The position numbers and the translations under genes were made by a program. The notes under the pieces were generated by a model, which made no database searches, was not told the DNA's origin, and saw only the letters and a program-made list of their open reading frames with translations. From Orobanche coerulescens (taxonomy: Eukaryota > Streptophyta > Magnoliopsida > Lamiales > Orobanchaceae), in assembly GCA_033398695.1 (NCBI GenBank), contig JAWKAU010000253.1:62001-126000 (forward strand): a DNA stretch of 64,000 bases. Direction: 5' to 3'. Positions 33,198 through 46,990 of this stretch are shown piece after piece (within the stretch, counting starts at the first letter, position 1; each line of letters starts with the position of its first letter).

Positions 33198-36100
33198 TTA
33201 TTGAGTAGATTTGAGCCTTTGTATCCAGAATTGGCTATAACATCTCCGATTAATTGTAGCAAGGATTAGATATAATTGCTCCTATGAAGCCATTACTTCT
33301 TGATTAAGTATTGTTAATAGGAGATAAGACCATGTTACATGCATTTGAGTAGGAACTCTATGAAAACTCGAGTTTCTTGATTAGATTCGAGCCCTCTGTG
33401 CTCAGAATTACCTATAACAGCTCCGATTAATCTTTTACTTCTTGATTAAGTCTTATTGTAGCAAGGATTTGATATAATACCTCTGATTAAGCCTTTCCTT
33501 CTGGATTAAGTCTTGTTAATAGGAGATAAGACCACGTTACATGCATTCGAGTTGGAACTCTATGAAAAATCGAGTTTATTGATTAGATTCGAGCCTTTTG
33601 TATATAGAATTGGCTATAACAGCTCTGATTAATCTTTTCTTTCTTGATTAAGTCTTGTTGTAGCAAGGATTCGCTATAATAGCTCTGATTAAACCTTTAC
33701 TTCTTGATTAAGTCTTGTTAATAGGATATAAGAACACGTTACATGCATTCGAGTCGGAACTCTATGAAAACTCGGGTGTATTAATTAGATTCGAGCCTTT
33801 TATACTTTGAATTGACTATAAAGCTCCAATTAATCTTTTCTTTCTTGATTAAGTCTTGTTGTAGCAAGAATTCGCTATAATAGCTTCGATTAAGCTTTTA
33901 CTTCTTGATTAAGTCTTGTTAATAGGAGATAAGACCCCATTACATGCATTCGAGTCAGAACTTTGTGAAAGCTCGGGTTTATTGATAGGATTCGAATTGT
34001 ACTCAAAATTGGCTATAACAGCTCCGATTTATCTTTTACTTCTTGATTAAGTCTTGTTGTAGCAATGATTGGGTATAATAGCTCCGATTAAGCCTTTACT
34101 TCTTTATTAAGTCTTGTTAATATGAGATAAGACCATGTCACTTGCATTCGAGTCGGAACTCTATGAAAACCCGAGTTTATTGATTAGATTCGAGCCTTTT
34201 ATACTCAGAATTGGCTATAACAGCTCTGATTAATCTTTTCTTTCTTGATTAAGTCTTGTTGTAGCAAGGATTCGCTATAATAGCTCCGATTAAACCTTTA
34301 CTTCTTGATTAAGTCTTGTTAAATGGACATAAGACTACGTTACATGCATTCGAGTCAAAACTATATGAAAAATCGGGTTTATTGATTAGATTCGAGCCTT
34401 TTATACTTAGAATTGACTATAAAGCTCCGATTAATCTTTTCTTTCTTGATTAAATCTTGTTGTAGCAAGGATTTGCTATAATAGCTTTGATTAAGCCTTT
34501 ACTTCTTGATTAAGTCTTGTTAAATGGACATAAGACTACGTTACATGCATTCGAGTTGGAACTCTATGAAAAATCGGGTTTACTAATTAGATTCGAGCCT
34601 TTTATACTTAGAATTGACTATAAAACTCCGATTAATCTTTTCTTTCTTGATTAAGTCTTGTTAATAGGATATAAGAACACGTTACATGCATTCGAGTCGG
34701 AACTCTATAAAAACTCGGGTGTATTGATTAGATTCGAGCCTTTTATACTTTGAATTGACTATAAAGCTCCAATTAATCTTTTCTTTCTTGATTAAGTCTT
34801 GTTGTAGCAAGGATTCGCTATAATAGCTTCGATTAAGCCTTTACTTCTTGATTAAGTCTTGTTAATAGGAGATAAGACCCCATTACATGCATTCGAGTCA
34901 GAACTCTGTGAAAGCTCGGGTTTATTGATTAGATTCGAATTGTACTAAAAATTGGCTATAACAGCTCCGATTAATCTTTTACTTCTTGATTAAGTCTTGT
35001 TGTAGCAATGATTGGTATAATAGCTCCGATTAAGCCTTTACTTCTTGATTAAGTCTTGTTAATATGAGATAAGACCATGTCACTTGCATTCGAGTCGGAA
35101 CTCTATGAAAACCCGAGTTTATTGATTAGATTCGAGCCTTTTATACTCATAATTGGCTATAACAGCTCTGATTAATCTTTTCTTTCTTGATTAAGTCTTG
35201 TTGTAGCAAGGATTCGCTATAATAGCTCCGATTAAACCTTTACTTCTTGATTAAGTCTTGTTAAATGGACATAAGACTACGTTATATGCATTCGAGTCGT
35301 AACTATATGAAAACTCGGGTTTATTGATTAGATTCGAGCCTTTTATACTTAGAATTGACTATAAAGCTCCGATTAATCTTTTCTTTCTTGATTAAGTCTT
35401 GTTGTAGCAAGGATTTGCTATAATAGCTTTGATTAAGCCTTTACTTCTTGATTAAGTCTTGCTAAATGGACATAAGACTACGTTACATGCATTCGAGTTG
35501 GAACTCTATGAAAAATCGGGTTTACTAATTAGATTCGAGCATTTTATACTTAGAATTGACTATAAAACTCCGATTAATCTTTTCTTTCTTGATTAAGTCT
35601 TGTTGTAATAAGAATTCGCTATAATAGCTCCAGTTAAACCTTTACTTCTTGATTAAGTCTTGTTAATAGGACATAATACTACATTATATGCATTCGAGTC
35701 GGAACTCTATGAAAACTCAGGTTTATTGATTAGATTCGAGCCTTTTGTACTCAAAATTGGCTATAACATCTCCGATTAATCTTTCACTTCTTGATTAAGT
35801 CTTGTTGTAGCAAGGATTGAATATAATAGCTCCGATTCGGCCTTTACTACGGATAAGTATTGTTAATAGGAGATAATTCCACGTTACATGCATTCGTGTT
35901 GGAACTCTATGAAAATCGGGTTTACTGATTAGATTCGAGCCTTTTATACTTAGAATTGACTATAAAGCTCCGATTATTCTTTTCTTTCTTGATTAAGTCT
36001 TGTTGTAGCAAGGATTCGCTATAATAGCTCCGATTAAGTCTTTACTTCTTGATTAAATCTTGTTAATAGGAGATAAGACCACGTTACATGCATTCAAGTC

Positions 36101-39100
36101 AGAACTCTATGAAAACTCGGGTTTATTGATTAGATTCGAATTGTACTCAAAATTGGCTATAACAGCTCCGATTAATCTTTTACTTCTTGATTAAGTCTTC
36201 TTGTAACAAGGATTGGATATAGTAGCTTCGATTAAGCCTTTACTTCTTGATTAAGTATTTTTAATAGGATATAAGACCACGTTACATGCATTCGAGTCGA
36301 ACTCTATGAAAACTGGGGTTTATAGATTAGATTCAAGCCTATTGTACTCAGAATTGGCTATAACACTTTTGAATCATCCTTTCTTTCTTAAGTCTTGTTG
36401 TAGCAAGGATTCGATATGTCGATTAAACCTTTACTTCTTGATTAAGTCTTGATAATAGGAGATAATACCACGTTACATGCAATCAAGTCCGAACTCTATG
36501 AAAAATGGGGTTTGTAGATTAGATTCGAGCCTTTTGTACTCAGAATTAGCTATAAGAGCTCCGATACATCTTTTACTTCTTGATTAAGTCTTGTTGTTGC
36601 AAGGATTCGCAATAATAGCTTCGATTAAGCCTTTACTTCTGGATTAAGTCTTGTTAATAGGAGATAAGACCATGTTACATGCATTCGAGTTGGAACTCTA
36701 TGAAAAATCGGGTTTATTGATAAGATTCGAGCCTTTTGTACTTAGAATTAACTATAACATCTCCAATAATCTTTTCTTTCTTGATTAAGTCTTGTTGTAG
36801 CAAGGATTCACTATAATAGCTCTGATTAAGCCTTTACTTCTTGACTAAGTCTTGTTAATAGGAGATAAGACCACATTACATGCATTCGAGTCGGAACTCT
36901 ATGAAAACTCGGGTTATTGAGTAGATTTGAGCCTTTGTATCCAGAATTGGCTATAACATCTCCGATTAATTGTAGCAAGGATTGGATATAATTGCTCCTA
37001 TTAAGCTATTACTTCTTGATTAAGTATTGTTAATAGGAGATAAGACTATGTTACATGCATTCGAGTAGGAACTCTATGAAAAATCGAGTTTCTTGATTAG
37101 ATTCGAGCCCTCTGTGCTCAGAATTACCTATAACAGGTCCGATTAATCTTTTACTTCTTGATTAAGTCTTATTGTAGCAAGGATTTGATATAATACATCT
37201 GAATAAGCCTTTCCTTCTGGATTAAGTCCTGTTAATAGGAGATAAGACTACGTTACATGCATTCGAGTTGGAACTCTAGGAAAACTCGGGTTTATTGATC
37301 AGATTCGAGCCTTTTGTACTTAGAATTGACTATAACATCTCCGAAAATCTTTTCTTTCTTGATTAAGTCTTGTTGTAGCAAGGATTCACTATAATAGCTC
37401 TGATTAAGCCTTTACTTCTTGATTAAGTCTTGTTAATAGGAGATAAGACCACATTACATGCATTCGAGCCTAACTCTATGAAAACTCGGGTTATTGAGTA
37501 GATTTGAGCCTTTGTATCCAATTGGCTATAACATCTCCGATTAATTGTAGCAAGGATTAGATATAATTGCTCCTATGAAGCCATTACTTCTTGATTAAGT
37601 ATTGTTAATAGGAGATAAGACCATGTTACATGCATTTGAGTAGGAACTCTATGAAAACTCGAGTTTCTTGATTAGATTCGAGCCCTCTGTGCTCAGAATT
37701 ACCTATAACAGCTCCGATTAATCTTTTACTTCTTGATTAAGTCTTATTGTAGCAAGGATTTGATATAATACCTCTGATTAAGCCTTTCCTTCTGGATTAA
37801 GTCTTGTTAATAGGAGATAAGACCACGTTACATGCATTCGAGTTGGAACTCTATGAAAAATCGAGTTTATTGATTAGATTCGAGCCTTTTGTATATAGAA
37901 TTGGCTATAACAGCTCCGATTAATCTTTTCTTTCTTGATTAAGTCTTGTTGTAGCAAGGATTCGCTATAATAGCTCTGATTAAACCTTTACTTCTTGATT
38001 AAGTCTTGTTAATAGGATATAAGAACACGTTACATGCATTCGAGTCGGAACTCTATGAAAACTCGGGTGTATTGATTAGATTCGAGCCTTTTATACTTTG
38101 AATTGACTATAAAGCTCCAATTAATCTTTTCTTTCTTGATTAAGTCTTGTTGTAGCAAGAATTCGCTATAATAGCTTCGATTAAGCTTTTACTTCTTGAT
38201 TAAGTCTTGTTAATAGGAGATAAGACCCCATTACATGCATTCGAGTCAGAACTTTGTGAAAGCTCGGGTTTATTGATCGGATTCGAATTGTACTCAAAAT
38301 TGGCTATAACAGCTCCGATTTATCTTTTACTTCTTGATTAAGTCTTGTTGTAGCAATGATTGGGTATAATAGCTCCGATTAAGCCTTTACTTCTTTATTA
38401 AGTCTTGTTAATATGAGATAAGACCATGTCACTTGCATTCGAGTCGGAACTCTATGAAAACCCGAGTTTATTGATTAGATTCGAGCCTTTTATACTCAGA
38501 ATTGGCTATAACAGCTCTGATTAATCTTTTCTTTCTTGATTAAGTCTTGTTGTAGCAAGGATTCGCTATAATAGCTCCGATTAAACCTTTACTTCTTGAT
38601 TAAGTCTTGTTAAATGGACATAAGACTACGTTACATGCATTCGAGTCAAAACTATATGAAAAATCGGGTTTATTGATTAGATTCGAGCCTTTTATACTTA
38701 GAATTGACTATAAAGCTCCGATTAATCTTTTTCTTTCTTGATTAAATCTTGTTGTAGCAAGGATTTGCTATAATAGCTTTGATTAAGCCTTTACTTCTTG
38801 ATTAAGTCTTGTTAAATGGACATAAGACTACGTTACATGCATTCGAGTTGGAACTCTATGAAAAATCGGGTTTACTAATTAGATTCGAGCCTTTTATACT
38901 TAGAATTGACTATAAAACTCCGATTAATCTTTTCTTTCTTGATTAAGTCTTGTTAATAGGATATAAGAACACGTTACATGCATTCGAGTCGAACTCTATA
39001 AAACTTCGGGTGTATTGATTAGATTCGAGCCTTTTATACTTTGAATTGACTATAAAGCTCCAATTAATCTTTTCTTTCTTGATTAAGTCTTGTTGTAGCA

Positions 39101-41776
39101 AGGATTCGCTATAATAGCTTCGATTAAGCCTTTACTTCTTGATTAAGTCTTGTTAATAGGAGATAAGACCCCATTACATGCATTCGAGTCGAACTCGTGA
39201 AAGCTCGGGTTTATTGATTAGATTCGAATTGTACTAAAAATTGGCTATAACAGCTCCGATTAATCTTTTACTTCTTGATTAAGTCTTGTTGTAGCAATGA
39301 TTGGTATAATAGCTCCGATTAAGCCTTTACTTCTTGATTAAGTCTTGTTAATATGAGATAAGACCATGTCACTTGCATTCGAGTAACTCTATGAAAACCC
39401 GAGTTTATTGATTAGATTCGAGCCTTTTATACTCATAATTGGCTATAACTCTCGATTAATCTTTTCTTTCTTGATTAAGTCTTGTTGTAGCAAGGATTCG
39501 CTATAATAGCTCCGATTAAACCTTTACTTCTTGATTAAGTCTTGTTAAATGGACATAAGACTACGTTATATGCATTCGAGTCGTAACTATATGAAAACTC
39601 GGGTTTATTGATTAGATTCGAGCCTTTTATACTTAGAATTTAATAAAATGCTCCGATTAATCTTTTCTTTCTTGATTAAGTCTTGTTGTAGCAAGGATTT
39701 GCTATAATAGCTTTGATTAAGCCTTTACTTCTTGATTAAGTCTTGCTAAATGGACATAAGACTACGTTACATGCATTCGAGTTGGAACTCTATGAAAAAT
39801 CGGGTTTACTAATTAGATTCGAGCATTTTATACTTAGAATTGACTATAAAACTCCGATTAATCTTTTCTTTCTTGATTAAGTCTTGTTGTAATAAGAATT
39901 CGCTATAATAGCTCCAGTTAAACCTTTACTTCTTGATTAAGTCTTGTTAATAGGACATAATACTACATTATATGCATTCGAGTCGGAACTCTATGAAAAC
40001 TCAGGTTTATTGATTAGATTCGAGCCTTTTGTACTCAAAATTGGCTATAACATCTCCGATTAATCTTTCACTTCTTGATTAAGTCTTGTTGTAGCAAGGA
40101 TTGAATATAATAGCTCCGATTAGGCCTTTACTTCTGGATAAGTCTTGTTAATAGGAGATAAGACCACGTTACATGCATTCGTGTTGGAACTCTATGAAAA
40201 TCGGGTTTACTGATTAGATTCGAGCCTTTTATACTTAGAATTGACTATAAAGCTCCGATTATTCTTTTCTTTCTTGATTAAGTCTTGTTGTAGCAAGGAT
40301 TCGCTATAATAGCTCCGATTAAGTCTTTACTTCTTGATTAAATCTTGTTAATAGGAGATAAGACCACGTTACATGCATTCAAGTCAGAACTCTATGAAAA
40401 CTCGGGTTTATTGATTAGATTCGAATTGTACTCAAAATTGGATATAACAGCTCCGATTAATCTTTTACTTCTTGATTAAGTCTTCTTGTAACAAGGATTG
40501 GATATAGTAGCTTCGATTAAGCCTTTACTTCTTGATTAAGTATTTTTAATAGGATATAAGACCACGTTACATGCATTCGAGTCGGAACTCTATGAAAACT
40601 GGGGTTTATAGATTAGATTCAAGCCTATTGTACTCAGAATTGGCTATAACACTTTTGAATCATCCTTTCTTTCTTAAGTCTTGTTGTAGCAAGGATTCGA
40701 TATGTCGATTAAACCTTTACTTCTTGATTAAGTCTTGATAATAGGAGATAATACCACGTTACATGCAATCAAGTCGAAACTCTATGAAAAATGGGGTTTG
40801 TAGATTAGATTCGAGCCTTTTGTACTCAGAATTAGCTATAAGAGCTCCGATACATCTTTTACTTCTTGATTAAGTCTTGTTGTTGCAAGGATTCGCAATA
40901 ATAGCTTTGATTAAGCCTTTACTTCTGGATTAAGTCTTGTTAATAGGAGATAAGACCATGTTACATGCATTCGAGTTGGAACTCTATGAAAAATCGGGTT
41001 TATTGATAAGATTCGAGCCTTTTGTACTTAGAATTAACTATAACATCTCCAATAATCTTTTCTTTCTTGATTAAGTCTTGTTGTAGCAAGGATTCACTAT
41101 AATAGCTCTGATTAAGCCTTTACTTCTTGACTAAGTCTTGTTAATAGGAGATAAGACCACATTACATGCATTCGAGTCGGAACTCTATGAAAACTCGGGT
41201 TATTGAGTAGATTTGAGCCTTTGTATCCAGAATTGGCTATAACATCTCCGATTAATTGTAGCAAGGATTGGATATAATTGCTCCTATTAAGCTATTACTT
41301 CTTGATTAAGTATTGTTAATAGGAGATAAGACTATGTTACATGCATTCGAGTAGGAACTCTATGAAAAATCGAGTTTCTTGATTAGATTCGAGCCCTCTG
41401 TGCTCAGAATTACCTATAACAGGTCCGATTAATCTTTTACTTCTTGATTAAGTCTTATTGTAGCAAGGATTTGATATAATACATCTGAATAAGCCTTTCC
41501 TTCTGGATTAAGTCCTGTTAATAGGAGATAAGACTACGTTACATGCATTCGAGTTGGAACTCTAGGAAAACTCGGGTTTATTGATCAGATTCGAGCCTTT
41601 TGTACTTAGAATTGACTATAACATCTCCGAAAATCTTTTCTTTCTTGATTAAGTCTTGTTGTAGCAAGGATTCACTATAATAGCTCTGATTAAGCCTTTA
41701 CTTCTTGATTAAGTCTTGTTAATAGGAGATAAGACCACATTACATGCATTCGAGCCTAACTCTATGAAAACTCGGG
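33198..41776. repeat. Two consecutive ~4.29-kb higher-order repeat units
   Basis: Units 33198-37490 and 37491-41776 have the same order of variant monomers. Each contains an internal tandem duplication of ~943 bp (about 33718-34660 and 34661-35600 in the first). Other matched landmarks (TTTGTGAAAGCTCGGG near 33962, 38253 and 42540) confirm the period. Confidence 0.85.
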
Positions 41777-44636
41777 TTATTGAGTAGATTTGAGCCTTTG
41801 TATCCAGAATTGGCTATAACATCTCCGATTAATTGTAGCAAGGATTAGATATAATTGCTCCTATGAAGCCATTACTTCTTGATTAAGTATTGTTAATAGG
41901 AGATAAGACCATGTTACATGCATTTGAGTAGGAACTCTATGAAAACTCGAGTTTCTTGATTAGATTCGAGCCCTCTGTGCTCAGAATTACCTATAACAGC
42001 TCCGATTAATCTTTTACTTCTTGATTAAGTCTTATTGTAGCAAGGATTTGATATAATACCTCTGATTAAGCCTTTCCTTCTGGATTAAGTCTTGTTAATA
42101 GGAGATAAGACCACGTTACATGCATTCGAGTTGGAACTCTATGAAAAATCGAGTTTATTGATTAGATTCGAGCCTTTTGTATATAGAATTGGCTATAACA
42201 GCTCCGATTAATCTTTTCTTTCTTGATTAAGTCTTGTTGTAGCAAGGATTCGCTATAATAGCTCGATTAAACCTTTACTTCTTGATTAAGTCTTGTTAAT
42301 AGGATATAAGAACACGTTACATGCATTCGAGTCTAACTCTATGAAAACTCGGGTGTATTGATTAGATTCGAGCCTTTTATACTTTGAATTGACTATAAAG
42401 CTCCAATTAATCTTTTCTTTCTTGATTAAGTCTTGTTGTAGCAAGAATTCGCTATAATAGCTTCGATTAAGCTTTTACTTCTTGATTAAGTCTTGTTAAT
42501 AGGAGATAAGACCCCATTACATGCATTCGAGTCAGAACTTTGTGAAAGCTCGGGTTTATTGATAGGATTCGAATTGTACTCAAAATTGGCTATAACACTC
42601 CGATTTATCTTTTACTTCTTGATTAAGTCTTGTTGTAGCAATGATTGGGTATAATAGCTCCGATTAAGCCTTTACTTCTTTATTAAGTCTTGTTAATATG
42701 AGATAAGACCATGTCACTTGCATTCGAGTCGAACTCTATGAAAACCCGAGTTTATTGATTAGATTCGAGCCTTTTATACTCGAATTGGCTATAACAGCTC
42801 TGATTAATCTTTTCTTTCTTGATTAAGTCTTGTTGTAGCAAGGATTCGCTATAATAGCTCCGATTAAACCTTTACTTCTTGATTAAGTCTTGTTAAATGG
42901 ACATAAGACTACGTTACATGCATTCGAGTCAAAACTATATGAAAAATCGGGTTTATTGATTAGATTCGAGCCTTTTATACTTAGAATTGACTATAAAGCT
43001 CCGATTAATCTTTTTCTTTCTTGATTAAATCTTGTTGTAGCAAGGATTTGCTATAATAGCTTTGATTAAGCCTTTACTTCTTGATTAAGTCTTGTTAAAT
43101 GGACATAAGACTACGTTACATGCATTCGAGTTGGAACTCTATGAAAAATCGGGTTTACTAATTAGATTCGAGCCTTTTATACTTAGAATTGACTATAAAA
43201 CTCCGATTAATCTTTTCTTTCTTGATTAAGTCTTGTTGTAATAAGAATTCGCTATAATAGCTCCAGTTAAACCTTTACTTCTTGATTAAGTCTTGTTAAT
43301 AGGACATAATACTACATTATATGCATTCGAGTCGGAACTCTATGAAAACTCAGGTTTATTGATTAGATTCGAGCCTTTTGTACTCAAAATTGGCTATAAC
43401 ATCTCCGATTAATCTTTCACTTCTTGATTAAGTCTTGTTGTAGCAAGGATTGAATATAATAGCTCCGATTAGGCCTTTACTTCTGGATTAAGTCTTGTTA
43501 ATTGGAGATAAGACCACGTTACATGCATTCGTGTTGGAACTCTATGAAAATCGGGTTTACTGATTAGATTCGAGCCTTTTATACTTAGAATTGACTATAA
43601 AGCTCAGATTATTCTTTTCTTTCTTGATTAATCTTGTTGTAGCAAGGATTCGCTATAATAGCTCCGATTAAGTCTTTACTTCTTGATTAAGTCTTGTTAA
43701 TAAGAGATAAGACCACGTTACATGCATTCAAGTCATAACTCTATGAAAACTCGGGTTTATTGATTAGATTCGAATTGTACTCAAAATTGGCTATAACAGC
43801 TCCGATTAATCTTTTACTTCTTGATTAAGTCTTCTTGTAACAAGGATTGGATATAATAGCTTCGATTAAGCCTTTACTTCTTGATTAAGTATTGTTAATA
43901 GAATATAAGACCACGTTACATGCATTCGTGTCGGAACTCTATAAAAACTGGGGTTTATTGATTAGATTCAAGCCTATTGTACTCAGAATTGGCTATAACA
44001 CTTTTGAATCATCCTTTCTTTCTTAAGTCTTGTTGTAGCAAGGATTCGATATGTCGATTAAACCTTTACTTCTTGATTAAGTCTTGATAATAGGAGATAA
44101 GACCACGTTACATGCAATCAAGTCGGAACTCTATGAAAAATCGGGTTTGTAGATTAGATTCGAGCCTTTTGTATCAGAATTAGCTATAAGAGCTCCGATA
44201 CATCTTTTACTTCTTGATTAAGTCTTGTTGTTACAAGGATTCGCAATAATAGCTTCGATTAAGCCTTTACTTCTGGATTAAGTCTTGTTAATAAGAGATA
44301 AGACCATGTTACATGCATTCGAGTTGGAACTCTATGAAAAATCGGGTTTATTGATAAGATTCGAGCCTTTTGTACTTAGAATTAACTATAACATCTCCAA
44401 TAATCTTTTCTTTCTTGATTAAGTCTTGTTGTAGCAAGGATTCATTATAATAGCTCTGATTAAGCCTTTACTTCTTGACTAAGTCTTGTTAATAGGAGAT
44501 AAGACCACATTACATGCATTCGAGTCGGAACTCTATGAAAACTCGGGTTATTGAGTAGATTTGAGCCTTTGTATCCAGAATTGGCTATAACATCTCCGAT
44601 TAATTGTAGCAAGGATTGGATATAATTGCTCCTATT

Positions 44637-44641
44637 AAGCT
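44637..44641 (+). other. Target site duplication of III-b, left copy
   Basis: AAGCT precedes TGATACG and recurs at 50691-50695. Removing III-b restores the satellite string CTATTAAGCTATTACTTC, found in neighbouring monomers. Confidence 0.95.
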
Positions 44642-45028
44642 TGATACGAAACCGACTACACCAAGTGAAGAAGACGAAGTAAGAATTGACATAAAACACC
44701 TCGACCATACTCCAACGTACTTGGGCGAGAGAACTGAAACGAGGCCTGGAGTTACATTGATAATCGGAATTGGGGTAACTTAAAGACAACTTGCATCTTG
44801 GGGAGGGGAGGAAATTCAAGTGGCAATTAAACAATAAAAGAATGTTCAGCTTTCTCTTACAAAAGCAGCAGGATTCTTGGCAAAAAGGGCGGCTGTCAAA
44901 CTTCAACTTGGAGACAAGACCCAACTTTTACTTTTGTCAACAAGTGACATGAAGAACCTTTTTATTATCTTTTATTATTCTAAGCTCAGCTTGTATTAGT
45001 TTAAGTTATCGTGTCAGGCTGCTTTTGC

Positions 45029-45038
45029 CTATAAATAG
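45029..45038 (+). promoter_or_regulatory. TATA box of LTR III
   Basis: CTATAAATAG is 141 bases before the hairpin block, matching the spacing in families I and II. Confidence 0.6.
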
Positions 45039-45170
45039 TGGCAGTAGAGTTGTAATGAAGGATTATTGAATGTTGAAGAATTGAGAACACTTTGTGTTTT
45101 TCCACAGTGAATGCTTTTCATCAAAACTTGGTTTTTATTCGACGCGTTTCGAATACTAATCTGATTGATT

Positions 45171-45226
45171 CTCAATAGGTCTTGAGGAGAAATCACTATT
45201 ATCAAATTATAGGTCTAATTTGATAA
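45171..45226 (+). promoter_or_regulatory. Twin U5 hairpins, family III version
   Basis: Hairpin 1 (45171-45186) is CTCAA/TTGAG around TAGGTC. Hairpin 2 (45199-45226) is TTATCAAATT/AATTTGATAA around ATAGGTCT, perfectly paired. The loop is identical to families I and II although the stem differs. Confidence 0.65.
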
Positions 45227-45567
45227 AACATCTGTTTATACCTTGTTTCGATATTCTGTTTATTTTTCGATACAGTTTTATACTTGTTCAATATTTCGTA
45301 TAAAGTGTTGTTCGATCCTTCGAACGTGTTTCCTGTCTTAAAGTCGCTTCCGAACGAAACGGGCTGTTTCGAGCCTTTTCATTTGGACCAAATTCCTGTC
45401 TTGTGGCTGTATCGAATTACCGCCTTCATCACCCGTCAGTATTGTTGCTGTAGCGAGCTGTTGTCACCAGTTCCCGACAGTTTCGTGTCGATAGCTTCCG
45501 TTCATCAAAAAGCCTTCCGCTGTATCGATAGCGAATTCGCATAACCAGTGAGAATTCGTATCATAAG

Positions 45568-45581
45568 TGGCATCGGAGCCC
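45568..45581 (+). other. Primer binding site, III-b
   Basis: TGGCATCGGAGCCC follows the LTR by four bases. It has the same two differences from the ideal initiator Met tRNA site as II-D. Confidence 0.82.
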
Positions 45582-45602
45582 AAGTTATTGATCTTTGGCA
45601 TT

Positions 45603-46530
45603 ATGGATCTCAACGACGCTGATTTCTTGGCAAAACTTCGTGACGCATTACGTGACGTACCAGAACAACGCGACCAGCGTTGGCAACCTAGGCGTGGTGA
45701 CTATGAACGACCCTCACGCCATGTCGAAGAGTTCAAGGTGAACGAGCTTCCAGAGTTCGTTGGAGGGACCGACCCTGAAGTTTACCTGGAATGGGAACGA
45801 AAAATTGATCGTATGTTCGAATTTAAAGACCTTGACGATGAGAAAAGGTGTAAGTATGCAATTCTCAAGTTGGGGAAAGGAGCTTCACTTTGGTACGAAG
45901 GAATGAAAACACGAAGAGCTCGTGCGGGGAAAGAAAAGATCCGTTCGTGGGAGTCATTAAAAAGAAAACTTCGTAAAAGATATGTGCCAACATCACACCG
46001 GTTATCCTTGTGCAGAAGATTGCAGATCTCATGCAGGAAAGTTAAATGTCAGTGAGTACATTGAGGAATTTGAGAATCTAACCTTAATGGGAGAGATAGA
46101 GGAGAATGAGGAACAGAAGATGTCGCGATTCTTGCGTGGCTTAAACCGAAGTATAGCTAACTCGGTGGAACTGTATCCATACGAGGACTTCGATACTTTA
46201 TGTGGGTTATGTGTGAAGTTAGAAGCTCAAAACAGGATAAAGATGTATAAACCCGAGTTTCCAGTCAAGTTTGGAAACCCAAGCGTCGGATCTAGTTCAC
46301 CGCTAAGGCAATCAGATCGACTCCTGCCTCTGTTGCGATTCTGCTAAGGCAACTGTACCCTACGCATCAAGGAGACAAGCTTGGCTAAAGTGAGATGTTT
46401 CAAATGTCAAGGATTCGGGCATTATCAAAATGCTTGTCCGAACAAGCGAGTGGTGACACTAAGGGAAGGCATCACGATTCGAGACGAGTTGTTGGTTGAG
46501 GAAGAAAGACTGGGTGACGTATTTGATTTC
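45603..46530 (+). pseudogene. gag of III-b
   Basis: The start is ATG 45603 (MDLNDADFLAKLRDALRDV), about 40 bases after the LTR. The gag domain is open to about 46015 with NELPEFVGGTDPEVYLEWERK. The frame shifts near 46015 (LCRRLQISCRK for LYRKIADLMQGK) and near 46340. The zinc knuckle CFKCQGFGHYQNAC is at 46396-46437. Only two or three small breaks separate it from an open gene. Confidence 0.89.
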
Positions 46531-46990
46531 GACATTAAGGACGAAGAAGGAGAAGAATGCGAGACTTACGATGCTCCAAGCTATGACACGGCTTTAGTTC
46601 TGCGAACGCTACAAGCCAAAGTCAGATCGAATGATTCGAACAATGAAATCAAATATTTCACACAAAGTGTCAAATTGGAAAGAAATGGTGTAGTTTGATC
46701 GTTGATGGGGAGTTGCACCAACGCCGCTTCGGCGAGATGGTGACTAAACTCGGGCTGACCACTACGGCTCACCCGAAACCTTACACTTTGCATTGGCTCG
46801 ATGATGGGAGCAAAATAAGGGTAACTAAACAGTGAGGATTGGACTAGCCATGGGTTCATATGAAGACAACGTATTATGTGATGTACTCCCGATGGATGCA
46901 TGCCATGTACTGTTGGGAAGACCATGGATGTTTGATAGGGACGTTTTACACCGAGGGAGAAGCAATGAGTACGAGTTACGGGATAAGGGC
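46531..46990 (+). pseudogene. Protease of III-b pol
   Basis: The protease motif is at about 46697-46725, where GTTGATGGGGAGTTGCACC lacks bases relative to family II, so IVDGGSCTN is broken. A further base is missing near 46731 and near 46832. From 46832 the frame is open through [19 protein letters not shown]. Confidence 0.85.

Larger units (their letters stand above)
27781..44641. repeat. ~200-bp satellite array with higher-order structure, left block
   Basis: Tandem monomers of 199-201 bp fill the block, for example landmarks at 28431, 28632, 28834, 29033, 29234 and 29433. Each monomer contains two copies of a ~20-base segment (TTCTTGATTAAGTCTTGTT), one before GTAGCAAGGATT and one before AATAGGAGATAAGACC. 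The landmark TTATTGAGTAG falls at 28110, 30458, 32623, 33198, 36914, 37491, 41200, 41777 and 44548. The 33198-37491-41777 and 32623-36914-41200 series give a ~4.29-kb higher-order unit. There is no coding potential. It is a candidate centromeric satellite. Confidence 0.95.
44642..45563 (+). repeat. 5' LTR of III-b
   Basis: It begins TGATACGAAACCG and ends GAATTCGTATCA. It includes the coding tail of pol in U3, the TATA box (45029-45038) and the twin hairpins (45171-45226). Confidence 0.95.

Noticed and set aside
27781..44641. Regular direct repeats that could be read as a CRISPR-like array
   Set aside because: Monomers are ~200 bp and tandem without unique spacers, and the context is a plant genome.
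44460..44924. Open reading frame of 154 codons on the minus strand
   Set aside because: It spans the satellite-LTR junction of III-b, so it is a chance frame made by the insertion.
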